The notes: a model not told the origin generated them from the sequence alone. DNA of 14,147 nucleotides from Gordonia sp. UBA5067 (GCF_002414845.1 NZ_DIAX01000011.1:1-14147); one strand, 5' to 3'. Numbered from the stretch's first letter, positions 1 through 7,703 are shown. Numbers and translations are program-made.

Positions 1-19
1 AGATGTGTATAAGAGACAG
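1..19 (+). other. Nextera/Tn5 mosaic-end adaptor (artefact)
   Basis: The first 19 bases, AGATGTGTATAAGAGACAG, are identical to the 19-bp Tn5 mosaic end used in tagmentation sequencing libraries. It sits at the very end of the window and abuts the tmRNA 3' end. It is untrimmed sequencing adaptor, not genomic DNA, so the left edge is a contig end and any reading frame through these bases is meaningless. Confidence 0.97.
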
Positions 20-390
20 GTGGAGCTGCCGGGAATTGAACCCGGGTCCTCCGCCGCTTCACTGGGGCTTCTCCGTGTGCAGTCCGCTGTGTCGTTACTT
101 GGATCTCCCGGTCACGCGAACAAGCCGAGAGGACAATCCCAGTCGCTGTGTGATGTCCCGACCCCACCCGCGACCGGCGGTGTCGGTAAGTCCCCAAGCT
201 GATGCCGGCATCCGGATGTGGGAACACCACCCGGGCCGACAGACTAGCCTCGGTGCTTAGGCAGCGAGAGCGTAGTCGCGCTGATTGGAATCGGCGCTTA
301 ATTGGTTGCTGCGACGCTTAACGGTGGTCTCTAGCCTGCACCGACACGCTTCCCCCAACTCGACGCACAGAGTCGAAACCGATCAGCCCC
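20..390 (-). ncRNA. ssrA: transfer-messenger RNA (tmRNA), 3' CCA end cut off
   Basis: Read on the minus strand, the RNA starts GGGGCTGATCGGTTTCGACT (from 390) and ends with a T-arm (CCGGG-TTCAATT-CCCGG) and the acceptor strand CAGCTCC plus discriminator A at 21. The 5' GGGGCTG (390-384) pairs with CAGCTCC (28-22) with one G-U, forming the tRNA-like acceptor stem. An internal reading frame encodes ADSNQRDYALAA followed by TAA. The length, about 371 nt, fits actinobacterial tmRNAs. With SmpB (gene at 2916-3386) it enters ribosomes stalled on broken mRNAs, resumes translation on the tag frame and marks the product for proteolysis. Only the first C of the terminal CCA (base 20) is present; the rest is replaced by adaptor. 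The mature 5' end should be made by RNase P. Confidence 0.96.
257..295 (-). other. tmRNA proteolysis-tag reading frame
   Basis: On the minus strand, twelve codons from GCC (295-293) encode ADSNQRDYALAA, followed by TAA (259-257). The C-terminal ALAA is the ClpXP/ClpAP-type degron of tmRNA tags. The M. tuberculosis tag, as I recall it, is ADSHQRDYALAA, so this differs at one position. The resume codon is GCC (Ala). Confidence 0.93.
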
Positions 391-399
391 GAGTAAGGA

Positions 400-431
400 T
401 CCACCACAGATGCGGTGGACATTTCATTGTA
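400..431 (-). promoter_or_regulatory. probable ssrA promoter -10 and precursor leader hairpin
   Basis: A minus-strand TACAAT at 431-426 is a near-consensus -10 about 36 nt before the mature tmRNA 5' end (390). That predicts transcription from about 419 and a leader of about 29 nt removed by RNase P. The leader would begin with a 6-bp hairpin (TCCACC 400-405 / GGTGGA 414-419, 8-nt loop). I found no good -35 at 16-18 bp. The placement is inferred. Confidence 0.45.
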
Positions 432-471
432 ACCATCAGGGACCGACAAATCATCCCCATTTCTCATCGAA

Positions 472-485
472 CCCACCACGGTGGG
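472..485 (-). terminator. possible terminator hairpin after the HNH gene
   Basis: CCCAC (472-476) pairs with GTGGG (481-485) across a CACG loop, immediately after the TAG stop (488-486) of the HNH gene. There is no T-tract, so it would be a weak or Rho-assisted terminator. It separates the HNH gene from the ssrA promoter. Confidence 0.35.
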
Positions 486-2075
486 CTAGGCCACTGACTG
501 CAGCACGACATGGAGCGCGGCCTCGACCAACGAGGGCGGCGACTGGCCGTGGTGCTCGGAGTCGATGTAGCGGCGCAGTTCTATGCCCCGGTCACGCTGC
601 GGCGCCTCTAGCTGCGAGGTTTCCCCCAGCGGGCCTGGATCCGCGGAGTGGAGAAACGCCTGCGGGTGATGGACCGGGTTGGCGCGGAAGGGTCTACCAG
701 TGCCGGCGCGCCGCCATCCGGTACGCCCGGCATCAGGCCCACCGTCGATAATCGCGGTATCCCACTGCCCGGGCCCGGTACCGACATTGCGATTGTCCGG
801 CCCGCACGCCGAACCGAGGTCGGCGAGGTTGGTCAGTCCTCCCTTGGCGAAGTCCAGCTGAGCGTGATGGGCCTGGGTCCGGCTAAACGGTTCGGTGCAA
901 CCAGGCCTGGTGCAGCCGCGATCTTTCCCGAACAGGGCCAATCGCTGGGCGAAACTCGCTATCCGCCGTCCTCGTGCGAAATCGACGATTACGCGGCTGG
1001 CGTGTTGAAACACTACTAACCACGGCACGGCGTCAGCGGCTAATTCCACCAGGTCCACGGTCGGCACCAGGGTGCCGGTACTGGTCAACGAAGCACCGGC
1101 ACGAGCCGCGAGATCATGCTCGTCGATGGTGATCACCAACTGTGCCGGGATCCGATCCGGCCGACCCAAGCCCTGATGACCCAAGATCCAGTCGCACATC
1201 GTCTCCAACGCATCGTGATTGCGCTGAGCTGGGCTGCGAGTATCACGTGAGACTGCCTCGGCAAGCTGTTCCCGTCCGTCCGTGCCTGCGTCATCAGCGA
1301 GTGCGGCAATCGGCTTCTCGTCGTCGGGGTTGTTAATTCCGGGGGCCGCCCAGCTATGCAAAATGACTTCGATCTTGGCGCGTAGCGCGGGAGTCAATAC
1401 TCCGGAGAGTTTGCTCAGCAGTTGGCTATCCTGCCGTCCGATCGTGACACCGCGTTGCCGACGGCGATCGGTGTCATCGCTTAGCTCCCCATCCGGATCC
1501 AAATGGCCAAGCAGACGCTGCCCCACCGGCCGCAACTCCGCTGGCGCCATTTCCTTCGCGGCCTCGGCCATGATTGTTACCGCAGTCTCGACCTCCTCAA
1601 CCGAGGCGCTGTGCGGAACTGCGGCCATGATGGCCTCAATCTCATGAATATGCTCGGCCGAGATCTTCCCCTGCGCGACGGCGTCGGCAAGAGCTTCGCG
1701 CTTGGGCGGCAACTTCTGCCCGGTCATCGCCATCATCGGTGCGATCGATTCAGCCACTTCCAGGCGACGCTTCGCCTCCCCCGCTCCCAACCGAAGTTCC
1801 TGGGCATAGAACCGCTTCACCGTCGTATGGCCGGACACCCGAAAGAGCTCGCGATCGGACACTTCCACCACTAACGCGGCGAGAACACCGTCGAGTCGTC
1901 GTCGCATCGTCTCCATGGTCGTCACGACATCAAGGACATCACCATCGGAGGCCAACCCGAGTGATGTGGCGGCCAGCTTGACTGTCGCGACGTCGATCAG
2001 GCGAGCAAGCGCCCTCGCTGAATCCGGCCATGCCGGCCCCACTTCCGGCGTGTCCTCAGCGCTGGTGACAGCCAT
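486..2075 (-). CDS. DUF222 / HNH endonuclease (13E12 repeat family)
   Basis: A 529-aa protein. Residues about 20-380 form the DUF222 region, with the family hallmark SPAQRNHDALETMCDWIL near residue 281. Residues about 388-440 form a zinc-type HNH nuclease module: CTRPGC, then QAHH (His403/404), GGLTNLADL, then ACGPDN. The tail ARG..GQWDT..GR..W....NPVHHP is intact. The ATG at 2075 is preferred: a G-rich Shine-Dalgarno (CGGGGGG, 2090-2084) lies 8 nt upstream, whereas a GTG at 2084 would overlap that site. Family members are multicopy in Mycobacteriales and are presumed DNA-cutting enzymes of unknown role; several M. tuberculosis copies are LexA-regulated. Here an SOS-box promoter precedes it. 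It sits between ssrA and smpB, which are closer together in M. tuberculosis as I remember it, suggesting insertion. No frameshift is visible. Confidence 0.9.
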   Translation of the reverse strand: MAVTSAEDTPEVGPAWPDSARALARLIDVATVKLAATSLGLASDGDVLDVVTTMETMRRRLDGVLAALVVEVSDRELFRVSGHTTVKRFYAQELRLGAGEAKRRLEVAESIAPMMAMTGQKLPPKREALADAVAQGKISAEHIHEIEAIMAAVPHSASVEEVETAVTIMAEAAKEMAPAELRPVGQRLLGHLDPDGELSDDTDRRRQRGVTIGRQDSQLLSKLSGVLTPALRAKIEVILHSWAAPGINNPDDEKPIAALADDAGTDGREQLAEAVSRDTRSPAQRNHDALETMCDWILGHQGLGRPDRIPAQLVITIDEHDLAARAGASLTSTGTLVPTVDLVELAADAVPWLVVFQHASRVIVDFARGRRIASFAQRLALFGKDRGCTRPGCTEPFSRTQAHHAQLDFAKGGLTNLADLGSACGPDNRNVGTGPGQWDTAIIDGGPDAGRTGWRRAGTGRPFRANPVHHPQAFLHSADPGPLGETSQLEAPQRDRGIELRRYIDSEHHGQSPPSLVEAALHVVLQSVA

Positions 2076-2116
2076 TGGATTCACCCCCCGGCAACTGGAA
2101 CGACGCCCCCGAATTA

Positions 2117-2128
2117 GAACGTATGTTC
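2117..2128. promoter_or_regulatory. LexA SOS box upstream of the HNH gene
   Basis: GAACGTATGTTC is a perfect 12-bp palindromic core matching the actinobacterial SOS box TCGAAC-N4-GTTCGA at all eight core positions. The flanking TA/AT deviate from TC/GA. It lies directly downstream of the -10 hexamer (2134-2129) and covers the expected transcription start. LexA binding there would block initiation until DNA damage. Confidence 0.75.
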
Positions 2129-2157
2129 ATACTACGGCCGCGGTCTGACAAGTTCAA
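2129..2157 (-). promoter_or_regulatory. promoter of the HNH gene
   Basis: On the minus strand, -35 TTGAAC (2157-2152) and -10 TAGTAT (2134-2129) are separated by exactly 17 bp. The start site is expected near 2122, inside the SOS box, giving a 5' UTR of about 47 nt that contains the G-rich ribosome binding site at 2090-2084. Confidence 0.65.
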
Positions 2158-2161
2158 CGGA

Positions 2162-2177
2162 TTGCCCCGCAGGGCAA
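2162..2177 (-). terminator. hairpin after the smpB-lipoprotein unit
   Basis: TTGCCC (2162-2167) and GGGCAA (2172-2177) form a perfect 6-bp stem with a 4-nt loop, 19 nt past the lipoprotein stop codon and just upstream of the HNH promoter. There is no T-run, so intrinsic termination would be weak. The position suits the end of the ftsE-ftsX-smpB-lipoprotein transcript. Confidence 0.4.
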
Positions 2178-2196
2178 CGCTGAATCGGCGATCGCG

Positions 2197-2910
2197 TCAC
2201 ACAATCTCGAGCAGGATCGTGTCGCCCGCACCGACCGTGCCGCCGAGCCACCCAGCACGCGAGACGACCTCCTGCCCAGTCCACGCGTCCACGCCTCGAA
2301 TCGTGCCGGTCAGGCCAAGTAGCGCTATCGGAACGCCAATCGCCGCCGCATCCCGCCGCCGATTCGTTAGCGACACGATCAGCCCCTTGGTCCCGATCGC
2401 CCGCGACCGCACAACCGCCTCGGAATCCTCGCGCACGGTGCCGCCGAAGGCCGCACGAGAATCACCAGCCAACGCCAACACGTCATGGTTGGCAAGGATG
2501 GCCAGCACCGCGGCTGGCAGAGAGTCGGGCCGGCCCATCACCACCCAGGGCGAAACCGCCATCACCGCCGCCGTGAGCTCGGTCCGCAGGCCGGCCACCT
2601 CCACACCGGTAGCCCGCACCTCGGCCGCACGCGGAGGTAGCGCTGCCGTCAGGGTCACCCCACGCTCACGTAGGGCCGCCGCCACGGCCCCGCGGTGCGG
2701 CGAGTGATTGCACGCTGCGACGATGAGCCGATATCCCGCATCGCGCAGACCGGCCGCAATGAGCCCGTCCGCGTCAGCGGTCACGGCGTCCAGTGAACAG
2801 TCCGGGGCCACGCTGACCCAATATGGCCGTGGCACGGGTGGCGCCGGCGCAATCGCAGTACACCCCGCCAGTCCGGCCACCACCGCCGGCAACCAGCGCG
2901 CCAGACGCAC
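2197..2910 (-). CDS. lipoprotein, GH27-like but lacking an active site
   Basis: A 237-aa protein with a lipoprotein signal: hydrophobic stretch at residues 5-16 and lipobox LAGC (Cys17), followed by a Pro-rich linker. Residues about 38-66 (CSLDAVTADADGLIAAGLRD then AGYRLIV) resemble the N-terminal strand/helix of GH27 alpha-galactosidases. Residues about 125-237 (LANHDVLALAGD, then a beta-sandwich-like end finishing VGAGDTILLEIV) resemble their barrel exit and C-terminal domain. The central barrel with the catalytic aspartates is missing, so I infer a non-catalytic surface or sugar-binding remnant. This rests on motif memory, not a search. The start is GTG at 2910, 5 nt past the smpB stop, with a Shine-Dalgarno (AAAGGGATG) inside the end of smpB, implying translational coupling. 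It was probably co-opted into the smpB operon. Confidence 0.8.
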   Translation of the reverse strand: MRLARWLPAVVAGLAGCTAIAPAPPVPRPYWVSVAPDCSLDAVTADADGLIAAGLRDAGYRLIVAACNHSPHRGAVAAALRERGVTLTAALPPRAAEVRATGVEVAGLRTELTAAVMAVSPWVVMGRPDSLPAAVLAILANHDVLALAGDSRAAFGGTVREDSEAVVRSRAIGTKGLIVSLTNRRRDAAAIGVPIALLGLTGTIRGVDAWTGQEVVSRAGWLGGTVGAGDTILLEIV

Positions 2911-2915
2911 GGCTG

Positions 2916-3386
2916 CTACATCCCTTTGACGCGACGGCCCAACTCGCGCTCGACCTCGCGCTGTGCAGTGCGCTTCGCCAAATCGTGACGCTTGTCGTGG
3001 GCCTGCTTACCGCGGGCCAGTGCCAACTCGACCTTCACCCGACCCTCGCTGAAGTACAGCGACAACGGCACCAGCGTGAGGTTGCCGTCGCGGATCCGGC
3101 CGACAAGGTTGTCGATCTCGCGCCGATGCAGCAGCAGTTTGCGGTTGCGTAGCGGGGCATGATTGGTCCACGATCCGGAGCCGTACTCGGCGATGTGCAG
3201 CCCGCGCAACCACACCTCGCCGTCGTCGATAGTGGCGAAGGCGTCCACGAGCGACGCCTTGCCGTCCCGCAGGCTCTTCACCTCGGTACCGAGGAGCGCC
3301 ACCCCGGCCTCGTAGGTATCTAGGATGGTGTAGTTGTGGCGCGCCTTGCGATTGGTCGCGATTGCCTTGCGACCCTTCTCTTTCAC
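2916..3386 (-). CDS. smpB: SsrA-binding protein SmpB
   Basis: SmpB (156 aa) binds the tRNA-like domain of tmRNA and places it in the A site of stalled ribosomes, with its C-terminal tail in the empty mRNA channel. Visible hallmarks are [18 protein letters not shown] near the N terminus, [14 protein letters not shown], the RRKLLLH-like segment [11 protein letters not shown], and a basic tail ([20 protein letters not shown]). The GTG at 3386 is chosen because GGAAGGAC lies about 7 nt upstream and the protein then starts [16 protein letters not shown], as in the family. The open frame reaches further upstream to 3479, but that would overlap ftsX and adds a non-family sequence. It lies 37 nt after ftsX. 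Its partner ssrA is at 20-390 on the same strand. Confidence 0.96.
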   Translation of the reverse strand: MKEKGRKAIATNRKARHNYTILDTYEAGVALLGTEVKSLRDGKASLVDAFATIDDGEVWLRGLHIAEYGSGSWTNHAPLRNRKLLLHRREIDNLVGRIRDGNLTLVPLSLYFSEGRVKVELALARGKQAHDKRHDLAKRTAQREVERELGRRVKGM

Positions 3387-3423
3387 TGCCTGTCCTTCCC
3401 GCGGGTGGGCGCGGTCGATCGAT

Positions 3424-4332
3424 TCACTCGCGCACGTACCACCGCAGAGTGACATATGACGTCGCGCTGGCCAACACAATTCCGGTCAGCAGCAGCCACG
3501 GCGAGACGAAGAAGACGTCCGACGTCGTCACGCGGGCCAGGATGTTCACCCCATACAGATCGTTGAGCGCCTCGTCGAAGAAGAACTTCTTGCCGATCAG
3601 CAGACCGCCGACGGCCAGCACGGTGCCGATCACCGCGGCGACAACCGCCTCGATCAGAAATGGCAGCTGGGTGTACCACCGCGTCGCGCCGACCAAGCGC
3701 ATGATCGACACCTCGGTGCGCCTGGTGTAGGCCGCCATCTGGACGGTGTTGGCGATCAGCAGGACCGCCGCGACCCCCAGGATCAACGACAGCACGAATG
3801 CCGCGTTGCGCGCGCCATTGAGCACGCTGAACAGGCGGTTGACCAGCTTGCGCTGGTCCTGGACACCGTCGACGCCGAGGTCCTGGCGACCCTTGAACTT
3901 GTCGATCACCGCGCCGTACTTGTCGGGATCGTTGACCTTCACCCGGAACGACGCCGGCATCGTGTCCGGGGTCACCGCGTCGGCCATCTCGGGCGTGTTC
4001 TTGAACGCCTCCTTCGCCGCCTTGTAGGCGTCGTCGAGGTTCACCCAGGTGACGTTGGTCACGCCCGGCTCGTTCTTCAACTCATCCCGCAACTGCGAAC
4101 ACGGCGCCCGATCACAGTTCGGATCGGCCCGGGCCACGTCGTCGTTGACGAAGATCTGCATCTCGACCCGGTTGAAGAAGATCTCCTGGCTCTTGCCCGC
4201 CATCTGCATGACCAATAGGCCAGCACCGAGCATGCCCAGTGTGATCGCCGTGGTGATGATCATCGCGACGGTCATCGTGACATTGCGGCGGAGGCCGTTG
4301 AGAACCTCGGTGATGATGAAATTGGCGCGCAT
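3424..4332 (-). CDS. ftsX: cell-division ABC permease FtsX
   Basis: FtsX (302 aa) is the membrane half of the FtsEX complex, which couples cytoplasmic ATP hydrolysis to activation of peptidoglycan hydrolases (RipC in mycobacteria). Four membrane segments are visible at about 20-45, 173-200, 224-246 and 274-297. The extracellular loop spans about 46-170 and carries Cys73 and Cys78 (NCDRAPC), probably a disulfide, as in the mycobacterial protein. The FtsX core motif [20 protein letters not shown], then VGAT, follows the second helix. The ATG at 4332 has GAGGAGA 8 nt upstream. The gene follows ftsE by 27 nt, so they are co-transcribed. Confidence 0.96.
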   Translation of the reverse strand: MRANFIITEVLNGLRRNVTMTVAMIITTAITLGMLGAGLLVMQMAGKSQEIFFNRVEMQIFVNDDVARADPNCDRAPCSQLRDELKNEPGVTNVTWVNLDDAYKAAKEAFKNTPEMADAVTPDTMPASFRVKVNDPDKYGAVIDKFKGRQDLGVDGVQDQRKLVNRLFSVLNGARNAAFVLSLILGVAAVLLIANTVQMAAYTRRTEVSIMRLVGATRWYTQLPFLIEAVVAAVIGTVLAVGGLLIGKKFFFDEALNDLYGVNILARVTTSDVFFVSPWLLLTGIVLASATSYVTLRWYVRE

Positions 4333-4359
4333 GTTGCTGCTCTCCTCGAATGCCGTGCG

Positions 4360-5046
4360 TCAGCCGATGCCGTACACGCCGTGCTTGTCGTCGCGAACCA
4401 GGTGCCCGTTGTCGAATTCCAACACCCGCCGTCGCATGGCGTCGACGATCTGCCGGTCATGGGTCGCCATGACGACGGTGGTACCGCGGCGGTTCACCCG
4501 GTCGAGAACCTCGACGATCTCCTGGCTGGTGATCGGGTCGAGGTTGCCGGTCGGCTCGTCGGCCAGCAGTACCCGCGGCCGGTTGACGATGGCCCGTGCG
4601 ATCGCGACGCGCTGCATCTCCCCGCCCGACAACTCGCTGGGCATGCGGTCGGCTTTGCCGCCGAGCCCCACGTACTCGAGGACGTCGGGAACGATCTGGT
4701 TGATGGTTGCGGCGGGCTTGCCGATGACCTCGAGCGCAAACGCCACGTTCTCGGCGACCGACTTCTGCTGCAGCAGCCGGAAGTCCTGGAACACGCACCC
4801 GATGGACTGCCGCAGCTTCGGCACCTGACGCGCCCGCAACGTGTTGACGTGGAACTCGCCGACCCAGATGTCGCCCGACGTGGGCTTGTCCTCTTTGAGG
4901 AGCATCTGGAAGAAGGTCGACTTGCCCGAACCCGACGGTCCGATCAGGAAGGCGAACTCGCCCTTGGCGACCTCCAGGCTCACATTGGACAGCGCAGGCC
5001 GCGTAGAGGCCTTGTACTGCTTGGTGACACTTTCCAGCTTGATCAC
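4360..5046 (-). CDS. ftsE: cell-division ABC ATPase FtsE
   Basis: FtsE (228 aa) is the ATPase of FtsEX. Visible motifs are Walker [10 protein letters not shown] (36-44), Q-loop CVFQDF (Gln87), signature LSGGE (139-143), Walker B VLLADEP (159-165) and the switch His196 (MATHD). The GTG at 5046 gives the family N terminus [14 protein letters not shown]. The open frame extends upstream to 5232, but the extra Arg/Ser-rich stretch is unlike FtsE. No clear Shine-Dalgarno precedes the GTG. Instead TACACT lies 8 nt upstream, suggesting a leaderless mRNA from its own promoter. Confidence 0.95.
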   Translation of the reverse strand: MIKLESVTKQYKASTRPALSNVSLEVAKGEFAFLIGPSGSGKSTFFQMLLKEDKPTSGDIWVGEFHVNTLRARQVPKLRQSIGCVFQDFRLLQQKSVAENVAFALEVIGKPAATINQIVPDVLEYVGLGGKADRMPSELSGGEMQRVAIARAIVNRPRVLLADEPTGNLDPITSQEIVEVLDRVNRRGTTVVMATHDRQIVDAMRRRVLEFDNGHLVRDDKHGVYGIG

Positions 5047-5054
5047 GAGATGCC

Positions 5055-5060
5055 AGTGTA
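5055..5060 (-). promoter_or_regulatory. -10 hexamer of ftsE, likely leaderless start
   Basis: Minus-strand TACACT (TANNNT consensus) ends 8 nt before the ftsE GTG, so transcription would begin at or 1-2 nt before the start codon. No recognisable -35 is present. This is inferred from spacing alone. Confidence 0.5.
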
Positions 5061-5076
5061 GCGACGGGACTTGACT

Positions 5077-5091
5077 GCGCCGCTCAGGCGC
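5077..5091 (-). terminator. possible weak terminator hairpin
   Basis: GCGCC (5077-5081) and GGCGC (5087-5091) can form a short GC stem with a 5-nt loop, downstream of the 53-aa gene and upstream of the ftsE -10. There is no T-tract. It would separate the prfB-mscS unit from ftsEX. Confidence 0.25.
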
Positions 5092-5098
5092 GCCGCGG

Positions 5099-5260
5099 CT
5101 ATGGTCGTCCCAGCACCGCGGCGGTGACGGTCGGGTGCGTCCCCGAACCGGGCTCACCGCTGTCGGCGGAGCTGGCGTAGAGGTAGAGCGCGAGCAGCAC
5201 AACGAACAAGACCGACAGAATGATCGTCGCAAGATGTCTGCGGACCCAGCGTCGCTTCAC
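5099..5260 (-). CDS. 53-aa single-pass membrane protein
   Basis: A short gene that a length cut-off would miss. From GTG (5260) it encodes [20 protein letters not shown], then a hydrophobic run to about residue 29, then a Ser/Gly/Thr-rich tail ending in GRP and TAG (5101-5099). The basic N terminus and one membrane helix (about 9-29) predict an N-in, C-out protein. An ideal Shine-Dalgarno, GAGGAG, lies 6 nt before the GTG, formed by the last Glu codons of the mscS-like gene; the GTG is 3 nt past that gene's TGA, so translation is probably coupled. In M. tuberculosis, Rv3103c, a membrane protein, occupies the matching position between ftsE and the mscS-like gene as I recall; homology is not shown. 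The function is unknown; FtsEX or MscS partner roles are only suggested by position. Confidence 0.72.
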   Translation of the reverse strand: MKRRWVRRHLATIILSVLFVVLLALYLYASSADSGEPGSGTHPTVTAAVLGRP

Positions 5261-5263
5261 CGG

Positions 5264-6163
5264 TCACTCCTCGTCATCGGGGGTATCGGGGTTGTACCCC
5301 GACTGCACGTTGACCCCGTCTTTGCGCAGGGCCTCGATCAGATATACGCGCAGATCGCGGCTGACCTCGAACTGCCTGCCGGGGACAGTTCGGGCGACAA
5401 TGCGGACGGTGTAGGTGTGGTCCGCCATCGCAACGACCCCCAGCGGCGCCGGCGAATCCTGGAGCAGCGCGGTGAAACGCTCATCCGCATGAAAGTCGTC
5501 GCCAGCTTTGACCAGGTGATTCTCCACGATCGTGAGGTCGGTATTCGCGGCGAAGTCGATGTCGACGACGGCGCGCGCCCAGTCGCGGGACTGATTGACC
5601 GCCGCCACGATCTGCCCGTTCGGCACGGTGATGAGTTCGCCATCGGTGGCCCGCAGCCGGGTGACGCGCAGCGAGATGTCCTCGACGTGCCCTTCCTTCT
5701 CCACCGCGCTGGGCAGGATCAGTCGCACCAGATCACCGTAGCCGTACTGCTTCTCGGTGACGATGAAGAAGCCGGCCAACAGGTCCTGGACGACGCGCTG
5801 AGCGCCGAAGCCTACCGCGGCACCGACGACCGCGCCCGGGCCGACCAGCCCGGCCACGGGAACGCCGAGCAGCGCCAGCACCCGTATCCCGACGATGAAG
5901 GCGATCGCGGAGACAATCGTCCAGCGCACCACCTGCAGTACCGCGCGCAGGTGCTTGGCCCGTTCGGCGAGCACGACGACATCGCCGCCCCCCGCCGTCC
6001 TGGTGACCTGGTGCTCGAACCGGGCCAGGGTCCAGCCGGCGAACTGGGCGACCAGAATTCCCCCGATGATCCACAGGGCGATCGGAAGCCCGGCGGCACC
6101 GAGCCAGTGCCACACGCGCTCGAGGGCGCGTGCTGCGACGTGCTGCATCCGATCAGCTGTCAT
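5264..6163 (-). CDS. small-conductance mechanosensitive channel (MscS family)
   Basis: A 299-aa MscS-type channel, which opens under membrane tension to release solutes on hypo-osmotic shock. Membrane segments lie at about 22-45 and 78-100, followed by the pore helix ([20 protein letters not shown], then [16 protein letters not shown]) with the Gly/Ala-rich packing typical of TM3. The beta domain follows ([36 protein letters not shown]), where the P-N-G motif is a family hallmark, then a mixed C-terminal domain ending in acidic DTPDDEE. The ATG at 6163 overlaps the last 11 nt of prfB, indicating coupling. Its Shine-Dalgarno is weak, and an internal ATG at 6147 is an alternative start. Confidence 0.9.
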   Translation of the reverse strand: MTADRMQHVAARALERVWHWLGAAGLPIALWIIGGILVAQFAGWTLARFEHQVTRTAGGGDVVVLAERAKHLRAVLQVVRWTIVSAIAFIVGIRVLALLGVPVAGLVGPGAVVGAAVGFGAQRVVQDLLAGFFIVTEKQYGYGDLVRLILPSAVEKEGHVEDISLRVTRLRATDGELITVPNGQIVAAVNQSRDWARAVVDIDFAANTDLTIVENHLVKAGDDFHADERFTALLQDSPAPLGVVAMADHTYTVRIVARTVPGRQFEVSRDLRVYLIEALRKDGVNVQSGYNPDTPDDEE

Positions 6164-7277
6164 TGGTGTCGCCGGCGGCCATCCGCCACCGGATTCCGGC
6201 TTCGATGAACTCGTCGATGTCACCGTCGAGGACTGCCGCCGGGTTGTTGTTCTCGACGTTAGTCCGCAGATCCTTCACCATCTGGTACGGATGCAGGACG
6301 TAGGAGCGCATCTGGTTGCCCCAGCTCGAGCCGCCGTCACTCTTGAGCGCATCCATCTCCGCGCGCTCTTCGGCGCGTTTGCGCTCGAGCAGTTTGGCCT
6401 GCAGCACCCGCATCGCCGACGCCTTGTTCTGCAGCTGACTCTTCTCGTTCTGGCAGGTGACGACGATGCCGGTCGGGATATGGGTGAGTCGGACCGCCGA
6501 ATCGGTGGTGTTCACCGACTGACCGCCCGGACCCGACGAGCGGTAGACGTCGACTTTCAGATCGTTCTCGTCGATGTCGATGTGGTCGGTCGTCGCCACC
6601 ACCGGCAGGACCTCGACCTCGGCGAACGAGGTCTGGCGGCGGCCCTGGTTGTCGAACGGACTGATCCGGACCAGTCGGTGGGTGCCCTGCTCGATCGACA
6701 GAGTGCCGTAGATGTAGGGCGCCTTCACTGCGAACGTCGCGCTCTTGATCCCCGCTTCTTCGGCGTAGGAGGTGTCGTAGACCTCCACCCCGTACCCGTG
6801 CGCCTCGGCCCAGCGCGTGTACATCCGCATCAGCATCTGGGCCCAGTCGGCGGCGTCCACGCCGCCGGCACCGGCCCGGATGTTGACCAGCGCGTCGCGC
6901 TGATCGTATTCGCCGGCGAGCATCGTCTTGACTTCCATCGCCTCGATGTCGGTGCGCAGCGCGGCCCGCTCGGTGTCGGCATCGGCCAGGGCGGAGGCGC
7001 GGTCGTCCCCTTCTTCAGCGTCGGCCAGCTCATAGTGCACCGGCAGGTCGTCCAGGCGCTGCCGCAGTTCGGATACCCGGCGAAGCTCGGCCTGCGCATG
7101 CGACAACTCGCTGGTCACCTTCTGCGCGTGATCTTGGTCGTTCCACAGGTCCGGGTCGGACGCCTGCATCTCGAGTTCGTCGATCCGGCGGCGCAACTCA
7201 TCGAGGTCGAGCACCTTCTCGACAGTCGTCAACGTTGTGTCGAGGGAATCCAGATCGGCGGTTACATCAGGCTGCAC
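6153..7277 (-). CDS. prfB: peptide chain release factor 2 (RF2)
   Basis: RF2 (374 aa) recognises UGA and UAA stop codons and triggers peptide release. With the GTG at 7277 as start, the stop-codon-reading tripeptide SPF falls at residues 206-208 and the catalytic GGQ at 251-253, within one residue of the E. coli RF2 numbering, which supports that start. The open frame extends to 7310, but that adds a non-family stretch. There is no in-frame TGA or shift-prone slippery site near codon 25, so the autoregulatory +1 frameshift of many RF2 genes is absent, as is usual in actinobacteria. TAGGCT lies 8 nt before the GTG with no Shine-Dalgarno, suggesting a leaderless mRNA. It is first in the prfB-mscS-53-aa unit. 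Confidence 0.96.
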   Translation of the reverse strand: MQPDVTADLDSLDTTLTTVEKVLDLDELRRRIDELEMQASDPDLWNDQDHAQKVTSELSHAQAELRRVSELRQRLDDLPVHYELADAEEGDDRASALADADTERAALRTDIEAMEVKTMLAGEYDQRDALVNIRAGAGGVDAADWAQMLMRMYTRWAEAHGYGVEVYDTSYAEEAGIKSATFAVKAPYIYGTLSIEQGTHRLVRISPFDNQGRRQTSFAEVEVLPVVATTDHIDIDENDLKVDVYRSSGPGGQSVNTTDSAVRLTHIPTGIVVTCQNEKSQLQNKASAMRVLQAKLLERKRAEERAEMDALKSDGGSSWGNQMRSYVLHPYQMVKDLRTNVENNNPAAVLDGDIDEFIEAGIRWRMAAGDTNDS

Positions 7278-7285
7278 GGGATACC

Positions 7286-7291
7286 AGCCTA
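7286..7291 (-). promoter_or_regulatory. -10 hexamer of prfB, likely leaderless start
   Basis: Minus-strand TAGGCT (TANNNT) ends 8 nt before the prfB GTG. It lies in the 42-nt gap after the 7320-7697 gene, so prfB can be transcribed independently. No clear -35 is seen. Confidence 0.5.
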
Positions 7292-7319
7292 CCGCCCCGA
7301 GCACAGCCACTCGGGCGGC

Positions 7320-7697
7320 CTAAGCCCGCTCGTCGGCCGGCGTGAACCCGTCAGGTTCGACGCCGTCGATCAGGACCCAGGACGACTCGACTTTGCGCGG
7401 GTCGTAGCGCACCGCAAAATTCTGGCCGATCTGCGGCCAGGGCCGGGTCAGGGTGCGGGCGAACGTCCCGTACACCTCCGTCGGGGCGATGCCCGGTCCC
7501 ATGATCGTCCCGGAGATCGTCAGGTAGGCCTCGTTGTTGGCGTCGCCCTGTTCGGGCCGCGGGTTGGCGCCGGTGACGGTGAGCGATCCCTCACTCATGG
7601 ACGCCAGTTTCGCCACGGACATCTTGCGGCCCCGCATGCCGATGATCAGGGCGACGGCGGTCGCTGCCAGTACGCCTGCGATAAGCAATGTCCACAT
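7320..7697 (-). CDS. membrane-anchored protein of unknown function
   Basis: A 125-aa protein I do not recognise. Residues 3-20 ([18 protein letters not shown]) form one uncleaved N-terminal membrane anchor, followed by RGRK as a cytoplasmic stop-transfer-like cluster. Residues about 45-115 look like an all-beta domain ([41 protein letters not shown]). The basic residues after the helix suggest the domain could stay cytoplasmic. The ATG at 7697 has no Shine-Dalgarno but sits 7 nt after TAGGGT, a candidate leaderless start. It is divergent from hisN by 20 bp and upstream of prfB. Confidence 0.82.
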   Translation of the reverse strand: MWTLLIAGVLAATAVALIIGMRGRKMSVAKLASMSEGSLTVTGANPRPEQGDANNEAYLTISGTIMGPGIAPTEVYGTFARTLTRPWPQIGQNFAVRYDPRKVESSWVLIDGVEPDGFTPADERA

Positions 7698-7703
7698 GCC
7701 CGC

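Noticed and set aside
1..19. Tn5-type transposon end in the genome
   Set aside because: It is the exact sequencing-library mosaic end at the very edge of the window with no transposase gene nearby, so adaptor contamination is the simple explanation.
3..260. 85-aa and 65-aa open frames on the plus strand
   Set aside because: They begin in adaptor sequence and run antisense through the tmRNA, with no ribosome site.
3387..3479. N-terminal extension of SmpB
   Set aside because: It would overlap ftsX and precedes a good Shine-Dalgarno plus GTG at 3386.
5047..5232. N-terminal extension of FtsE by 62 residues
   Set aside because: The extra residues overlap the 53-aa gene and are Arg/Ser-rich and unlike FtsE; the GTG at 5046 gives the family start.
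6153..7310. Programmed +1 frameshift in prfB
   Set aside because: The frame is continuous from the GTG to the stop with SPF and GGQ in the expected places; there is no internal TGA.
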